DNA from: Leishmania donovani
Lineage: Eukaryota > Euglenozoa > Kinetoplastea > Trypanosomatida > Trypanosomatidae
Direction: 5' to 3'
Assembly (NCBI RefSeq): GCF_000227135.1
Contig: NC_018244.1
Span: 384,734-448,733, forward strand
Length of the DNA stretch: 64,000 nucleotides
Shown: piece after piece, positions 1 to 10,941 of the stretch
Layout of the letters: every line of letters starts with the position of its first letter
Position numbering within the stretch: position 1 is the first letter of the stretch
Notes under the pieces: generated by a model
Databases searched by the model: none
What the model was told of the DNA's origin: nothing
The model's input: only the letters and a program-made list of their open reading frames with translations
Made by a program: the position numbers and the translations under genes

Positions 1-69
1 CTCCTTGCCAAGTCCCTCGCCTTCCTTCCACCCGTACTTTTCCATCATCTTCTTTGCTAGAGCCGACAT
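1..69 (-). CDS. G-patch domain protein, N-terminal fragment (cut by window edge)
   Basis: The reverse complement of the first 69 bases begins with ATG and gives 23 codons that run off the left edge with no stop. The segment KYGWKEGEGLGKE matches the start of a G-patch: an aromatic residue, GW, three residues, then GxGLGK. G-patch proteins bind RNA or activate DEAH helicases, and many act in splicing or ribosome biogenesis. Placing the G-patch at the extreme N-terminus resembles the GPATCH4/PINX1 type, but too little is visible to name the protein. It is the last gene seen in the minus-strand array. The start codon is the first ATG of the open frame, and the DNA upstream (70 onward) has no coding character. 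Confidence 0.75.
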   Translation of the reverse strand, partial: MSALAKKMMEKYGWKEGEGLGKE

Positions 70-412
70 GGTTACTGCTCTTGATGCAAACGTGTTGGCC
101 AATGCTTCTCCTTCAACTTGGCGGGGTGATGGCGATTGAGGGCGGCGACAGCAGAGGCGAGCGATGCCACTGGAGACCCCTTCACGTGCACACTGGGGTT
201 TTGTATGTGCGCTGGACACGCTGCTTTCCTCCCTAGCTTGTGTAGAGAGCAGGTGTACGCGATAGAGAAGGCGAGAGATACGCAACTGTGCATGTATGGC
301 GGTATGGTGAGAAAATATGTGCGTGTGGACTTGTGCTTTGGTGTGGTGCGCAGGCACACAGCCACACGCGAGCAACGCCAATAGAAGCAAGGAGGGGCAA
401 GTTGGGCCCCAA

Positions 413-440
413 GGGTGGGCGGGTGGGGTGGGGGAGGGGG
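413..440 (+). repeat. Potential G-quadruplex motif
   Basis: Five runs of three or more G are separated by single bases or by C within 28 bases. The motif lies about 350 bases upstream of the G-patch start codon. On the transcribed minus-sense RNA it would be a C-rich tract, so a DNA quadruplex would form on the non-RNA-like strand. Confidence 0.6.
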
Positions 441-2313
441 AAGATGAGGAGGGGCCTAGCACGATTGCGCGTGCGCCTTTTGTAGCACAGACATTGAGCA
501 AAGAATGCGCCTCGGCGCTTGCTTGTCCGCGAGCGCAGCCGCTGCTTCTCCCTCTCTTTCTCTCCTTCCCGTTTCCGCGGTCCGCGCTTCACGATGTCCT
601 CTCAGGCAACACTCATCACCAAAAACCAGACCACGCCGCGCAGGTCGGCGGGGGCCTGGAGGAGGAGGAGGGGGAGGGGAGTGAAAGAGGTTGCTAGGCG
701 CCACGCAAGGCGTGCACGGGCAATCGTCACGCATGCACAGGGGTGTAGTGCATAAGGGCACCGCGACGCCATAGAGGAGGCCATCAAGGCGTTTCGTTGC
801 TCATCAGAGAAGAGGTGAACAAAGCATCGGAGAAGAGAAATCAGAAGGGAAGGGTCTACACACAGACACACAGACACACGCCGGCAGACGCACACACAAG
901 CAAGAGTAACCGCAGTCAAATACACGTAGATGGAAAAGGGATGAACCAAAAACGAAGACGAAAAAAAAACGGTACCGCGCGGCATCCACCGCTCTACATA
1001 CACAAAATACACCGAAGCAGTTGCCCATCACTACGTCACCGCCACACAGCGGCAGCGGCAGCCGAGGGGAGGAAGGGCGAGGCGTGAGGAGAGGCGGGGA
1101 GGGAGGGAGGGAGGAGGAAGACCGGCAAAACACTTCAAGCGAATAGTCATAATAAACAGGAACACCATAGAGACAACGGCATACTCATCGACAGGACGAG
1201 TACCACGCTCACCAAAGAGGAAGACACGAGAAGAGCAAACACAAAGGAAAACGCACCCGCACGCACAGGCTAAAGAGTAGAACAACGGGAGAAGAGCTCA
1301 CACAGATGGGGCCGAGAGAGAGAGAGAGAGAGCGGGATCGAGTGAGACAAGAGGAACCGAGAAAGAAGGTGGAGGGGAGGGAGGACCAACAGAGAAGTAA
1401 TGGAGAGTAGAGAGCCGAGAGTGTGCGTGCGTGTTGTGCCGACTGTGATGGAGGTGTGGTGACCGTTAAAAGGACGAGGGAGGGGGGAGGCGCGTGGGTC
1501 GAGCAGAACAGGGGGAGAAGACGGCGGAAGGACGAAAAGGTAAACACCCACACACAGAAACACACACACACCACACAACAGAAACATTCCAGCCCCAGTG
1601 ACGACAAGAGCGAGGGAGACACGCAGGTCGCATTGACATCAGGACAGAAGTACTGAGGGCAAAGCCACAACAAAAAAACGCGGTGGGTGAGAGGGGAGCG
1701 GAGGGGGGAGGAGTAGGTGGGCGGTCCGTACACACACAAACACACACACACACAGCCACACAAGCGAAGAAGAAGCCGACGCTGCAGGCAGAAACGAAGC
1801 ACACGCACCCATGTAGCCAGAAACCCGCACAGTCCGTCTGCTCGCCAGTGACACACACCCACCCACACATATAAACAGACGAAAGCACAATACGAACCAC
1901 AGCACAACAGCACCAAAAAAGAAATACGTCTCCCCCCTGTTGCGCGGGGTTAGATAACACATACATGTACAGGCAGACATGAGGCGCTGCATAAATCCAG
2001 AGGGAGGAGGGGGGAGTAGATATCGTGGTGGTGTGTATGCGTGCATGTATGTGTGTGGAGGGGTGGTGGAGATGGGGATGGCAGTGGGGGAGATCGGGAA
2101 AGCGGAGATGAAGGAACATCGGAAGGTAAAAGTCACACGCTCACACAGACATACACACACGCACACATGCACACGCACGAGATCCAGATGAAGAGAGGCA
2201 GACAAGCAAGGAGCTCACGAAGAACAACGAGTAGACTACCCTCCCCCTACTTTGACGACGGGGAGGAGAGAGAAGCGAAGGTGATAACAGCCACGCCCAC
2301 AAAGAGGAGAGGA

Positions 2314-2340
2314 GAGGAGGAGGAGGAGGAGGAGGAGGGG
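2314..2340 (+). repeat. (GGA)n microsatellite
   Basis: An uninterrupted run of GGA/GAG triplets in the intergenic region. Read on the minus strand it is a polypyrimidine (TCC)n tract. Confidence 0.85.
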
Positions 2341-4741
2341 TAGAGGCAAGAAGGAGAAAACAAACGACGCCTTTTCACTTCTCCTTCTCTCGGCCTTCTT
2401 TTTCTGTTCGTTTTGTCGTCTCGGTAAAGAACCGAATGCGGTGACGACGCGCCCACGTAGGTGTGTATGCACGTAATGCGTATATATATAGTGTGTATGT
2501 GTATGTGTATGCGTGTGTGTGTGTAGGGAACGTTATCTTTTCAGTTGTGTACTACGTACGCCTGCTTTCCCCCTCTCTCCATCCGTCCGTCCCTCCCTCT
2601 TCGCCCCTTGTACCTTCTCTGGTGTTCGCACGCGTGCCAGCTTATATATGTACACATACACCCCACACTCACACATTGAGGGGCGTTCGTGTACGTACTC
2701 ACGCGTGTGTGTGTCTCTCTCTCATTTGCCGTCCCTCGCATGTGCGACAAGTCGAGGCGTATGAGTAAGTCGGCTGCACGCGTTAACAACAAAGGGAGGG
2801 AGTTCACAGACACATACATCCACCGAGAAACGGTAAAAGGGAAAGAGAGAAGGACAGGAGGAGGGAGGAGGGGCAGAGCCATCCGGACACCCCCTCCCCC
2901 CAAACACGCAACCAAAGGACATGCAGAATGAGAAGGAAGGGGCAGTAGAGGAAGGGTGAGTGGCAGAGAAGGCGATGATGGCGGCGGTGATGAAGGAAGA
3001 AAAACAAAACGGAGGCCGATGAACGGCGAACATGATTTCCGAACATGAAGAAAACAAGAGCAACAACAACACAAAGAGCGCACAAAGAACCCAACCCACC
3101 AAAGACACAAGTCGGGAGAGTGTGTTCGCACCTCATCACGGATGCAAACGATGGGGGGAGGAGGCCGGTGCCATCGCCGTGGCAAAACCACCCACCCCCC
3201 ACCTCTCCCCCCCTTCACCAGCACAACACTGCTCGGGGAGAAGCGCAGAAGAGAGAAAGAAAAAGAGGGGAAGGGCGCTACGCATCGGGCTGCCCTCTCC
3301 CTCTCTGACTCACCAACGAACAGAGACGCGCACACATGAGCGACATACACAGATGGGCGCTACAGTGAAGCAAATATAAAAAGAACACGCACATGCACAC
3401 TGGTACGACCATGCAGCAAAAGAGAGGAGGAGGAGGAGGACATAGCCGAGGACGGGAGCAGGGTGGCCTGCACACAGCGCAGGGGGGGGGCACACAAACG
3501 CACACCCATACATACGTGCGCAAAAGAGAGAAACGTCTTGCGCCCTTATCGCCTCTTCTACAACTACAGTCTATAGCTCAACCTTCCGGCCGTATCCGCC
3601 CGTCCAGCCCGACTATGCCCTGGGGCTCTATCGGCTCCACTGAAGCACCTTAAACGAAATGTTTTCCACCTCTCTGTCAACATCCACACCTTGCCGCTCA
3701 TTTCTTTGCTACCCTTCTGCCCTCTCCTTCTCCAGCACACATGACGACAGGCAGTTCCGCCGTAGATGCGTGTCTGCAGAGAGGGAAGGAGCTAGGGAGA
3801 CCGGACGAGAAAGATAGCGATTGCATGCTTAGGAGAGAGAGGAGGGGAGGGGAGTGAGTCAGCGCACCGAGAAGAGAGGGGGGGGGGGAATGTGTGTATC
3901 GTACTGGGAGAGCTGAGGAAGATGGGAAAAAGGGGAGGAGGGGGGTGAGAGAGCGAGAAAAGGGCAAGACACGGGACAAGAAGGCTCCCATGGGAGAGGG
4001 GGAAAAACAGGCGACGGGCGAGTGGGGGAGCGAAATGAGGGGTGGGATGGAGGGGGTTGTGAGCAGGGGAGGGGAAGGGGAGGGTGGTGTTGGGCGGAGC
4101 GACCTCATAACCGCAGGCGCAACAACAACAAAAGAGACGAAACAACGTCAATAAAAGTAGGGTTTGAAGCATTCCTTCCCCCCACTTCCCTCTCTCCGGC
4201 ACGCGCACTGAGTCGCACGTTAACCTTTTTCCACTGCCCGCTTCCGCTCAGTCAAGCACACACGCAGACGCAGGCGCAGAGTTTTCGCGAAAGAACACAT
4301 CCAAGATCGTAACGAAGTGAAAAAGGTGTGTGTGTGGCGGGGGGCGCACTTCTTTTCGTGCTCTCTCCTCCGTTGGGCTGTTGCCCATCCATCCTTCTTC
4401 GCGGCAGACACTCATGCCGTACAGTCTACCGCTCCGTCGTCGCTACCCTTGTATTTCTCTTCTGCGCCTCGCGTGCGCCCCACTCTTCCTCTGTCTCTCT
4501 GCTGGTAGCGGATGACGCCGTTTGCGTCTTCGCCAGGCCTTTTTATTACCGTCTAGCGCTTCATATTCGCCGCCACCCGTCGCTTCTTCTTCAAACGTTG
4601 TCGCTTCCCTCTCTCTTTCACCGTCTCCTCTTCTACGGTGTATAAGACGGGCGTGCATGTGCGCACACGCACGTGGTAATGGGCGGGGCGGGGAGGCGGG
4701 TAGACCGGGGACATGGGGAGGGGCACGCACGCTGGACCTTT

Positions 4742-6532
4742 TTATGCGTTGTTGGTGCGGCCGTTACCACCGTTCATGGACATCCCGTGGTCTACCTGGA
4801 TCTGGTGGAAGACGCTGCTGGACAAGGATGTGTTGGTCGTTGCGTTCGCCGAGGAGGAGAGCACGCGGTGCGCGCCAGTGAGGGTGGAGCGGCAGCTGCG
4901 TGTTTCGCCGCCGGAGCACTCGGAGAAAGCGGAGTGGTTGCTGGGTGCCACATTCTTGCCTGTGCGACTGCGTGGGCCACGGATGCGGCCGCCGTCGCTG
5001 CTCACCTCCGGCTTTACCGCACGAGGGTGTTTGACGGTGGCGCTGGTGCTACGTGCCGCGCTGCCACTCGGCCGCCGAGAGGCTTGACCAGTAAGGCTGG
5101 CAATCGCAGCACGATCGAGGTGACCTGGATTGCTAACACTTTCGTGCATGAGCGCCGTCCATGCCTGCTGATGCTGCTGCAGTTGAGAGATGCTCCGAAC
5201 GCCTCCGCCCGTGGCACCCGACAGCGGAGCGGCACCTTGACAGGGGTTCATGGGGCGGACACCATGCTCCATCATGTACATGTGGTAGTTCGAGCCGACG
5301 CCGCCGAGATGGGAGATGCGGCACAGCGAGTCGCTCACTTCGGTGTCGATCGTTGAGCGGCCGTCGTTGTTGATGTTGCTGGCGGTGACGCTCGTCAAGT
5401 AGTTCGACGCGAGATGTGCCCCGGGCACACCGCCGGCAGGAGATCCACGTGAGTGGGAGCGGGCAGCCACGCCGGCACTTGCGCCGAGCAGACTTGCTGC
5501 CGTGGTCACCGTTGCCGCCGCTGGCGCTGTTGCTAGGGATTGGGCTCCGCCACCACCGCTGCGCGGCGAGGCTCTCAGCATACCGTGTGGTGGAGAGATG
5601 TAGCCGCCGTTGCTGTTGCTGCTGGCATGATGGTTACTGCGGTGTGCAAACTGAGGTTGCCACTGCGGGTTGTGGGCCATGTTTGCTTCCAGTATGATGC
5701 CAGTGAGCAGGCTCAGCTCCTCTTCAAAGATGTGCGGATCGAGCCCGGAAACAGCAGCCGCAGCGGATGCGGTGGAGGGCTGCTGTGCAGCTGGCGAGCT
5801 TGTCGCTCGTGGATCTCCGCCGGGGGAGGCTACGGACGTCGTGCTGCCACCAGCACTGCCGCTGTACCCGTGCAAGTGCAGCTCGCCGCGGCACGCAGAC
5901 GCCATCTGGTGGATGAGTCGAGCACATTGGTCTCTATCTTGGGTGATGGCGGATGCTTGACACGCACCAGCCACAGAAGGCAGGCGCCTCGCGGCGCCCT
6001 GGAACAGGACACTAGGACTGCAGCGCTGATTGCTTCCTGCACCGCCACTGTAGTGGGCGGTCGAGGAGACAACAAGACCGCTGCTGCCGGTGCTGGCTGC
6101 GTAGCCGCCGACAGCCAAAGGTGGGGTGGCCCCAGATGGCGAGTGTGTTCCGGTGTTGGACGGGCTGCGGTTCCGGAAGGGCACTTGTGTATTACCACTG
6201 CTAGCTGCCGCGTCCTGCTGAAGAACAATATCGAACTGATCTAGCTCCCCCTCCTCTGACGCAATACCTGGAATCATTCCGGCATGTGCGTTGGCTGCGT
6301 CGTGCAGCGTGGGCTCCTCAACGGCAGCTATCGAAGATGCTGTCGCATGAGGAGGTGCAGGCGGCCGCGGCGAGGTCATCAGCCGCGACACATTGGCACT
6401 AAGGTTGCTGCTGCCATTTATGCTTGCGCCTCCAGTGAAGTGACGCGCGTACACGCTGTCGGCGTTGAACTCGATTGGCGAGGAGGGTTGCCCGGCACTG
6501 CTGCGGTGCAGCGCCGCATCAACGCCGTCCAT
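4742..6532 (-). CDS. Conserved-looking low-complexity protein, 596 aa, function unknown
   Basis: I do not recognise this protein. It is a complete frame from ATG to TAA, rich in Ser, Ala, Gly, Asn and His, with many short homopolymer stretches typical of intrinsic disorder. A less repetitive segment around residues 260-285 (DPHIFEEELSLLTGIILEA) looks helical and may be the only ordered piece. A basic stretch near residues 500-540 (R/K/P-rich, ending in RGPRSRTGK) could bind nucleic acid or act as a nuclear signal, which is inference. No signal peptide or membrane segment is visible. The coding frame stays open with strong GC bias at third positions, unlike the flanks. It lies between DBR1 and the G-patch gene in the minus-strand unit. 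Confidence 0.8.
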   Translation of the reverse strand: MDGVDAALHRSSAGQPSSPIEFNADSVYARHFTGGASINGSSNLSANVSRLMTSPRPPAPPHATASSIAAVEEPTLHDAANAHAGMIPGIASEEGELDQFDIVLQQDAAASSGNTQVPFRNRSPSNTGTHSPSGATPPLAVGGYAASTGSSGLVVSSTAHYSGGAGSNQRCSPSVLFQGAARRLPSVAGACQASAITQDRDQCARLIHQMASACRGELHLHGYSGSAGGSTTSVASPGGDPRATSSPAAQQPSTASAAAAVSGLDPHIFEEELSLLTGIILEANMAHNPQWQPQFAHRSNHHASSNSNGGYISPPHGMLRASPRSGGGGAQSLATAPAAATVTTAASLLGASAGVAARSHSRGSPAGGVPGAHLASNYLTSVTASNINNDGRSTIDTEVSDSLCRISHLGGVGSNYHMYMMEHGVRPMNPCQGAAPLSGATGGGVRSISQLQQHQQAWTALMHESVSNPGHLDRAAIASLTGQASRRPSGSAARSTSATVKHPRAVKPEVSSDGGRIRGPRSRTGKNVAPSNHSAFSECSGGETRSCRSTLTGAHRVLSSSANATTNTSLSSSVFHQIQVDHGMSMNGGNGRTNNA

Positions 6533-9078
6533 GGCTAGCGCTCTTCAGTTTTTTTTTTTTCGTGGTTCCACTGTTGCTCAACGTCTTTTTGCACACACAC
6601 ACGCACTCACAGACAGACGGACAAGCGATGCGTGCCTGTCTGTGCGCGAGTATGTCTGTATTCGCTTATAGTCGGAGGAGGAGAGAGATGTTTAGCGCGC
6701 TGTGTACACACACACACACAGACGAAAAAGGAGGACCTTTGCCGAACACCGACGAGGGATATGCGCTTGAGGCTTTGGCCTTTTTTTTGTGTTGTTGTGA
6801 GGGAGGATGGGTGAGCGGGAAATACCGACGAGGCTGAGAGCGTTTCGCGAGGGAGCGAGCGAGCCTAGAAAGGCATAAAGTGGAGGCGCCGGTGAAATGG
6901 GAGAGGTGAAGGCGAGGGAGCGGAGATCGAGTCAAGCCGAGGGTTTTGACGCAGCCTTTCCAGGAACCCTTACCCCCCAAGAAAAAAAAGACGAGACCAA
7001 GAAGCAACGGACAAGGCGGAACACCAACGCCGACGAGAGCGAACAGTTCAAAGAAGATACATACAGGAAACACACACACACACACGCACACACAGACAGA
7101 GAGAGAGAGGAAGGAGAGAGAAGGCAAGCGCAGCGAGCAAAGAAAGCGTAGGGAGGGGCGAAAGAAAACGAAACCAAAAGATGCAGTAGTAATGGTCGCG
7201 GTAGTGGTAGTAGTAGTAGCAATGGCAAACGAGAGAGGAAGGGGAGGAGGGGGGGGAGGAGGAAGGAGCGACGAAGGCACTGGTATGCACACACACACAC
7301 ACACACACCAGCGAAAGGACGAAGAAAAAAGGAGAGGGCACCCAGAAAGCGAGAGAGAGAGAGACAGAGTACAAGAGGTGTGGTTATATATATATATATA
7401 TATATACCTGTGTGTATGTAGGCTGTCGTTTCGAAAGGGCAAGGAGGAACAGAGGCAAAAAGAGAAAGGGCACAGAGACGACGCAGCTCACACCTGGTAG
7501 AAAGAGGAGGGAGGGAGTGTGTTTGTGTGCCAACGTATAGGTGTATGCGAGCTTGCTTGCGACGAGGAAAAATGCGGAGGGGAAGGCCAGCGACGGAAAC
7601 ACGAGGCAAAGAGAGAAGGAGCGGGGGAGGTTGTTGGCAGTGTACACGCCCCCATGCACAGAGGCAGCCAGACGTGTAGACCCGTGCGTATGTGCGTGTG
7701 TATGTATGTGCTGAGGCTCCTACTTGTCCCTCTTCTCTTACTTTTTGATGTGCTGCCTCTCACCCCTTTCTTCTTTGGCTTTTAATAGGACAAGAAAAAG
7801 AGAAGGAGTGAGAGACAAAAAAAAAGGGGTGGGGGTGAGAGAGTCGAGGGTACGCGTGTGCCTGTACACACGCTCGTGAGCGTATGCGGAGGTGTGAGCG
7901 AGTCGAAGCAGTGCAGCAACGTTACACGGACCCTCTCCGCCGCGCTACTGCTGAAAGCGCAGAGGGAGAGCGTCAGAGGCTTGTGTGTAATGTGTGAGCG
8001 AAAAGAGAGAGACCCCTCGAAAAAAGAACGCACACGCACACACGCTGAGATCCAGCGTATTCGGAGGAGATCGTTCAGCAGCAGTCGCACAACAGCACAG
8101 AAGACGAGGAAAAGAAAACGAGCTCGAAACAAAATGGTGTATGCCACCTTTTGCCCTATTTTTGTGTTGCTGTGGTGTGCCTGTTGTAGTTTCTTTCGTT
8201 GCACTGACGCGCCACCAGCCTCTTTCCCTGTCTGTCTGTGTGCCGTCTGTCTTCGCGTTTCCAAAAGGAGAGAGATGTGTGAGAGGGAAGAGAGGGGGGG
8301 GGCGCAAGGGGTCACACAAATTCAACCGCTGGCTCTTGTTCACCTTCTGCTGGTCGAAGGTTTTTATTTTTTTCGTACACCGCTGTATCACCACCTCCCC
8401 CATGACCACGTAGAGTGGAGTATGTGCGTATGTGCATGTGCGTGGGCAGGTGCATACCACGCGGAGATGCAGGAAACGGAGATGAGAGAAGGGGGGAGAG
8501 CGTATTTGGGAGGAGGGAAGGTGGAGCGGCTAAGCGAGGGAGGTGCGTCATCGCAGAAGACGTATCACGTGCCTGCCCATGCCCTTTAACTCACACACAC
8601 ACACACGCAGACATGTAGCAAGTAAACCAGGAGGGAGATGGGGTGGGGAAAGGGGAAGACCTCCTCCTACCCTCCTTCCGCCAACATCGCATGTGACACC
8701 TGTAGTATCCATACGTGTGACGACCACGTGCGCCCCCATGCCTTTTATTCTGTTTAACAGGCTCTCTCTTGGTCCGTCGTATGGGTGCGTTCAACGTTTT
8801 TTTGTTCTCCCTTGTCTTGGTGGGCCGTCCATTCCATCCACCTGCTCTCGGCACACTGGCGGGTTGGGACGGGGTGTGGCTGTGCAGAAGTTGGCCACGA
8901 CGGCAATGCGCCGTCCTAAGCTTTTCCCCCTCTGAGTACACATCTCCGCCTGCAGCGAGCAAAGACAAAAAGAAGGGCGATAGTAAACACAACCACATTG
9001 CTCTGGTTGAAGGGGGTGGGTGAGGGCGGGAACAGGTCAGGAAGCGCCACACACACACACACCTGCATCCACCAGTCG
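6533..9078. other. 2.5-kb intergenic region between DBR1 and the 596-aa gene
   Basis: No gene is seen. The plus strand is again purine-rich (notably 7160-7270), so the minus-strand RNA has long pyrimidine tracts suited to trans-splicing of the 596-aa gene. It holds several CA repeats, a (TA)n tract at about 7385-7406 and (AC)n tracts near 7070, 7291 and 9051. Confidence 0.7.
7385..7406. repeat. (TA)n microsatellite
   Basis: A run of alternating T and A in the intergenic region, flanked by GA- and TG-rich DNA. Confidence 0.85.
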
Positions 9079-10941
9079 TCACGACTGCTGCTGCTGCTGC
9101 GTTGTGTCTTCGAACCAGCTCAGCGTTGTTGCTGCCGGTTCCCGCGGTGGTGCGCCGCCGTCGCCATCGGTACAAGCAAACGAGGACGAGACGTGACCAG
9201 CTACCATACCTGACGTCGAGGACGGGGCTGAGGAGCAGCCTGTTGGTCCCACATCCTCGAAGATGCGCAGCGCGCTCGTTGGCGGTTGCTGCAAGGGCTG
9301 TGTGCCTGCAGTATACCACAGCGGAGTGCTTGACTTAGGTGCCGCTGTGGAGACAGAAGACGCTCTCGTCGCCTCTGTGCGTGCTCGTGGGTGGTGTGGC
9401 TGAAGACTACCACCAATACATCGGGTGCTGTTTCGATTCTGCCAAACGGTTTCGTCGCGCCTGGTCGCCGATGGGGACGCCCTCCCGTCAGCCCCTTTCG
9501 TGGGAGACTCCGGCGATGCGGCTGCAGGCGCCATCTGCTGAAGGGGAAGTGCCGGAGAAAGTTGTAGTGCCGCCAGCAGCGTCTCTGTTGTCGGCGCGAG
9601 AAGCGCGGCAGCAGAGGGCCTCGTGGCACTCCGGTAACTTGCAACGACCTCCTTCACGGCCTCGTCCACATCGAAGCCGCCGCCGCCAAGTCCTGCCTCG
9701 ACAGTGCGGTTCGCTGCAACAAACTGGTGAGAGACACGAAGCACCTCTAGCCACACCGGATCCCGTCGAATACGCGAGGTACCCAGCACAGTAGCCGTGC
9801 CATGTGGATGGCTTTCCGACGGCGGTGCGGCTCGCACGCCGCCTCGACGCACACGTGGGAGGTCGATGAAGGTGAGAAACCCGTGTCCCTTCGCACATTT
9901 GTCCAGGGCCACAAACTTTGTGGATGCCGCCGCTGTCGCTGCCATCGTCTCCGTTGCGCCCGCGCTTGGATGCTCGACGGTGGCTTCGAAGTAGCAGTGA
10001 AGGTGCGCGGCAAACCAGTAGGGTGCCTTTGCCTCCTGCAGCAGGCGCATGGTGTACGGGTTTCCCAGGGCGTGGCGGCGGATGTCATCCTTGAAGTACG
10101 GCTTGAAGCGCAGCAGCTGCGCCTCGTCGCCGTAGCCGGTGATGCCAACGGGCCAGTCGTGGGAGAGAAAGAGATCGACCATCGGCGGCGACGCCGCGGG
10201 CGACGTGGCTGAGGTTGTCTTGGCCGCCTCAATTGTGCTGTTGCTGCGTATTTTCTGGGTGGCGCGCAGGTAGGCGTGCAGCTTCGCGACCTCGATCCGC
10301 CGCACGTGATAGGCGGACTTTTTGGCCACTGGGTTCACAGCGTACGGCCGGGGTGGATACGGGCGATCGTAGTCTGGATCCTTGAAGATGCCGCTAAGCC
10401 CTGCGATGGTGAGACAGTCGTCCACGGTGACGACAGAGGAATGACCTAGATAGAAGACGTTCGGCGCCACAAAGCCACCGTAGCTCTCCTGCGCCAGGAG
10501 GTCAGAGTTCTCGTGGTTGCCGCCTACAAAGATGGTCAAATACGGTGCTAATGTTTGCGCCTTGTGCCCGGTGAACGCGCCCGACACGTCGGCATAATAC
10601 TTGTGGAAGTCACCGAGTACCTTGTACTTGTCCGGCACTGCCATGCTGTCCATGTCTCTGGCCGTCCGCACGGCCTGGAAGTCACCGCAGCAGAGCAGGA
10701 CGTCGATCCGCTTGCCAGTTTGTCGCTCGTGCTCGCTGCAGGAGTCGTAGATGCGGTCAAGCTCTCCGTGACAGCACCCTTGCACCGCAATGTGGTAGAA
10801 GCGCTCATTCCACGAGCCTGACGGAGACGCTGACGTGGTCGTGGCTGTTTCCGACTGACCTGACGTCGGCGCTGCAGGACTGGGGAAAGTGCCATCCCCA
10901 CTCGCCTTCAGCGTGGCGAAGATTTTGTGCGCTAGCGACAT
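9079..10941 (-). CDS. DBR1: RNA lariat debranching enzyme DBR1
   Basis: A metallophosphoesterase that hydrolyses the 2'-5' branch bond. The family motifs appear in order: VQGCCHGELDRIY (residues 53-65), CCGDFQAVR (84-92), GGNHE (140-144), NVFYLGH (161-167), SHDWP (260-264) and AAHLHCYFEA (311-320). The Cys in GCCHG is the position described as a metal ligand in DBR1 enzymes. The catalytic domain (about 45-400) is followed by a roughly 200-residue Ser/Ala/Thr-rich tail ending in poly-Gln, longer than in yeast. About 40 disordered residues precede the first motif. In trypanosomatids the main substrates would be the Y-branched by-products of spliced-leader trans-splicing, since cis introns are very few. 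It lies third-last in the minus-strand unit. Confidence 0.96.
   Translation of the reverse strand: MSLAHKIFATLKASGDGTFPSPAAPTSGQSETATTTSASPSGSWNERFYHIAVQGCCHGELDRIYDSCSEHERQTGKRIDVLLCCGDFQAVRTARDMDSMAVPDKYKVLGDFHKYYADVSGAFTGHKAQTLAPYLTIFVGGNHENSDLLAQESYGGFVAPNVFYLGHSSVVTVDDCLTIAGLSGIFKDPDYDRPYPPRPYAVNPVAKKSAYHVRRIEVAKLHAYLRATQKIRSNSTIEAAKTTSATSPAASPPMVDLFLSHDWPVGITGYGDEAQLLRFKPYFKDDIRRHALGNPYTMRLLQEAKAPYWFAAHLHCYFEATVEHPSAGATETMAATAAASTKFVALDKCAKGHGFLTFIDLPRVRRGGVRAAPPSESHPHGTATVLGTSRIRRDPVWLEVLRVSHQFVAANRTVEAGLGGGGFDVDEAVKEVVASYRSATRPSAAALLAPTTETLLAALQLSPALPLQQMAPAAASPESPTKGADGRASPSATRRDETVWQNRNSTRCIGGSLQPHHPRARTEATRASSVSTAAPKSSTPLWYTAGTQPLQQPPTSALRIFEDVGPTGCSSAPSSTSGMVAGHVSSSFACTDGDGGAPPREPAATTLSWFEDTTQQQQQS

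Larger units (their letters stand above)
70..4741. other. 4.7-kb intergenic region, simple-repeat rich
   Basis: I see no gene here. The plus strand is purine-rich (GA, GGA and CA repeats), so the transcribed minus strand is pyrimidine-rich. This is the usual look of Leishmania trans-splicing and polyadenylation signals. Open frames are present, but they encode monotonous C/V- or H/T-rich peptides that simply translate TG/CA repeats. The region must contain the 3' UTR of the 596-aa gene and the 5' UTR of the G-patch gene. Confidence 0.7.

Noticed and set aside
1209..3350. Long minus-strand open frames rich in Cys, Val, Leu and Ser
   Set aside because: They translate TG/CT simple repeats, overlap one another in different frames and show no domain or codon-bias signal.
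8820..8930. Possible fourth SIDER-like fragment
   Set aside because: Only short matches (GGACGG, GTGTGG, GCAG) to copy B, within chance for GC-rich DNA, and in antisense orientation to the host unit.
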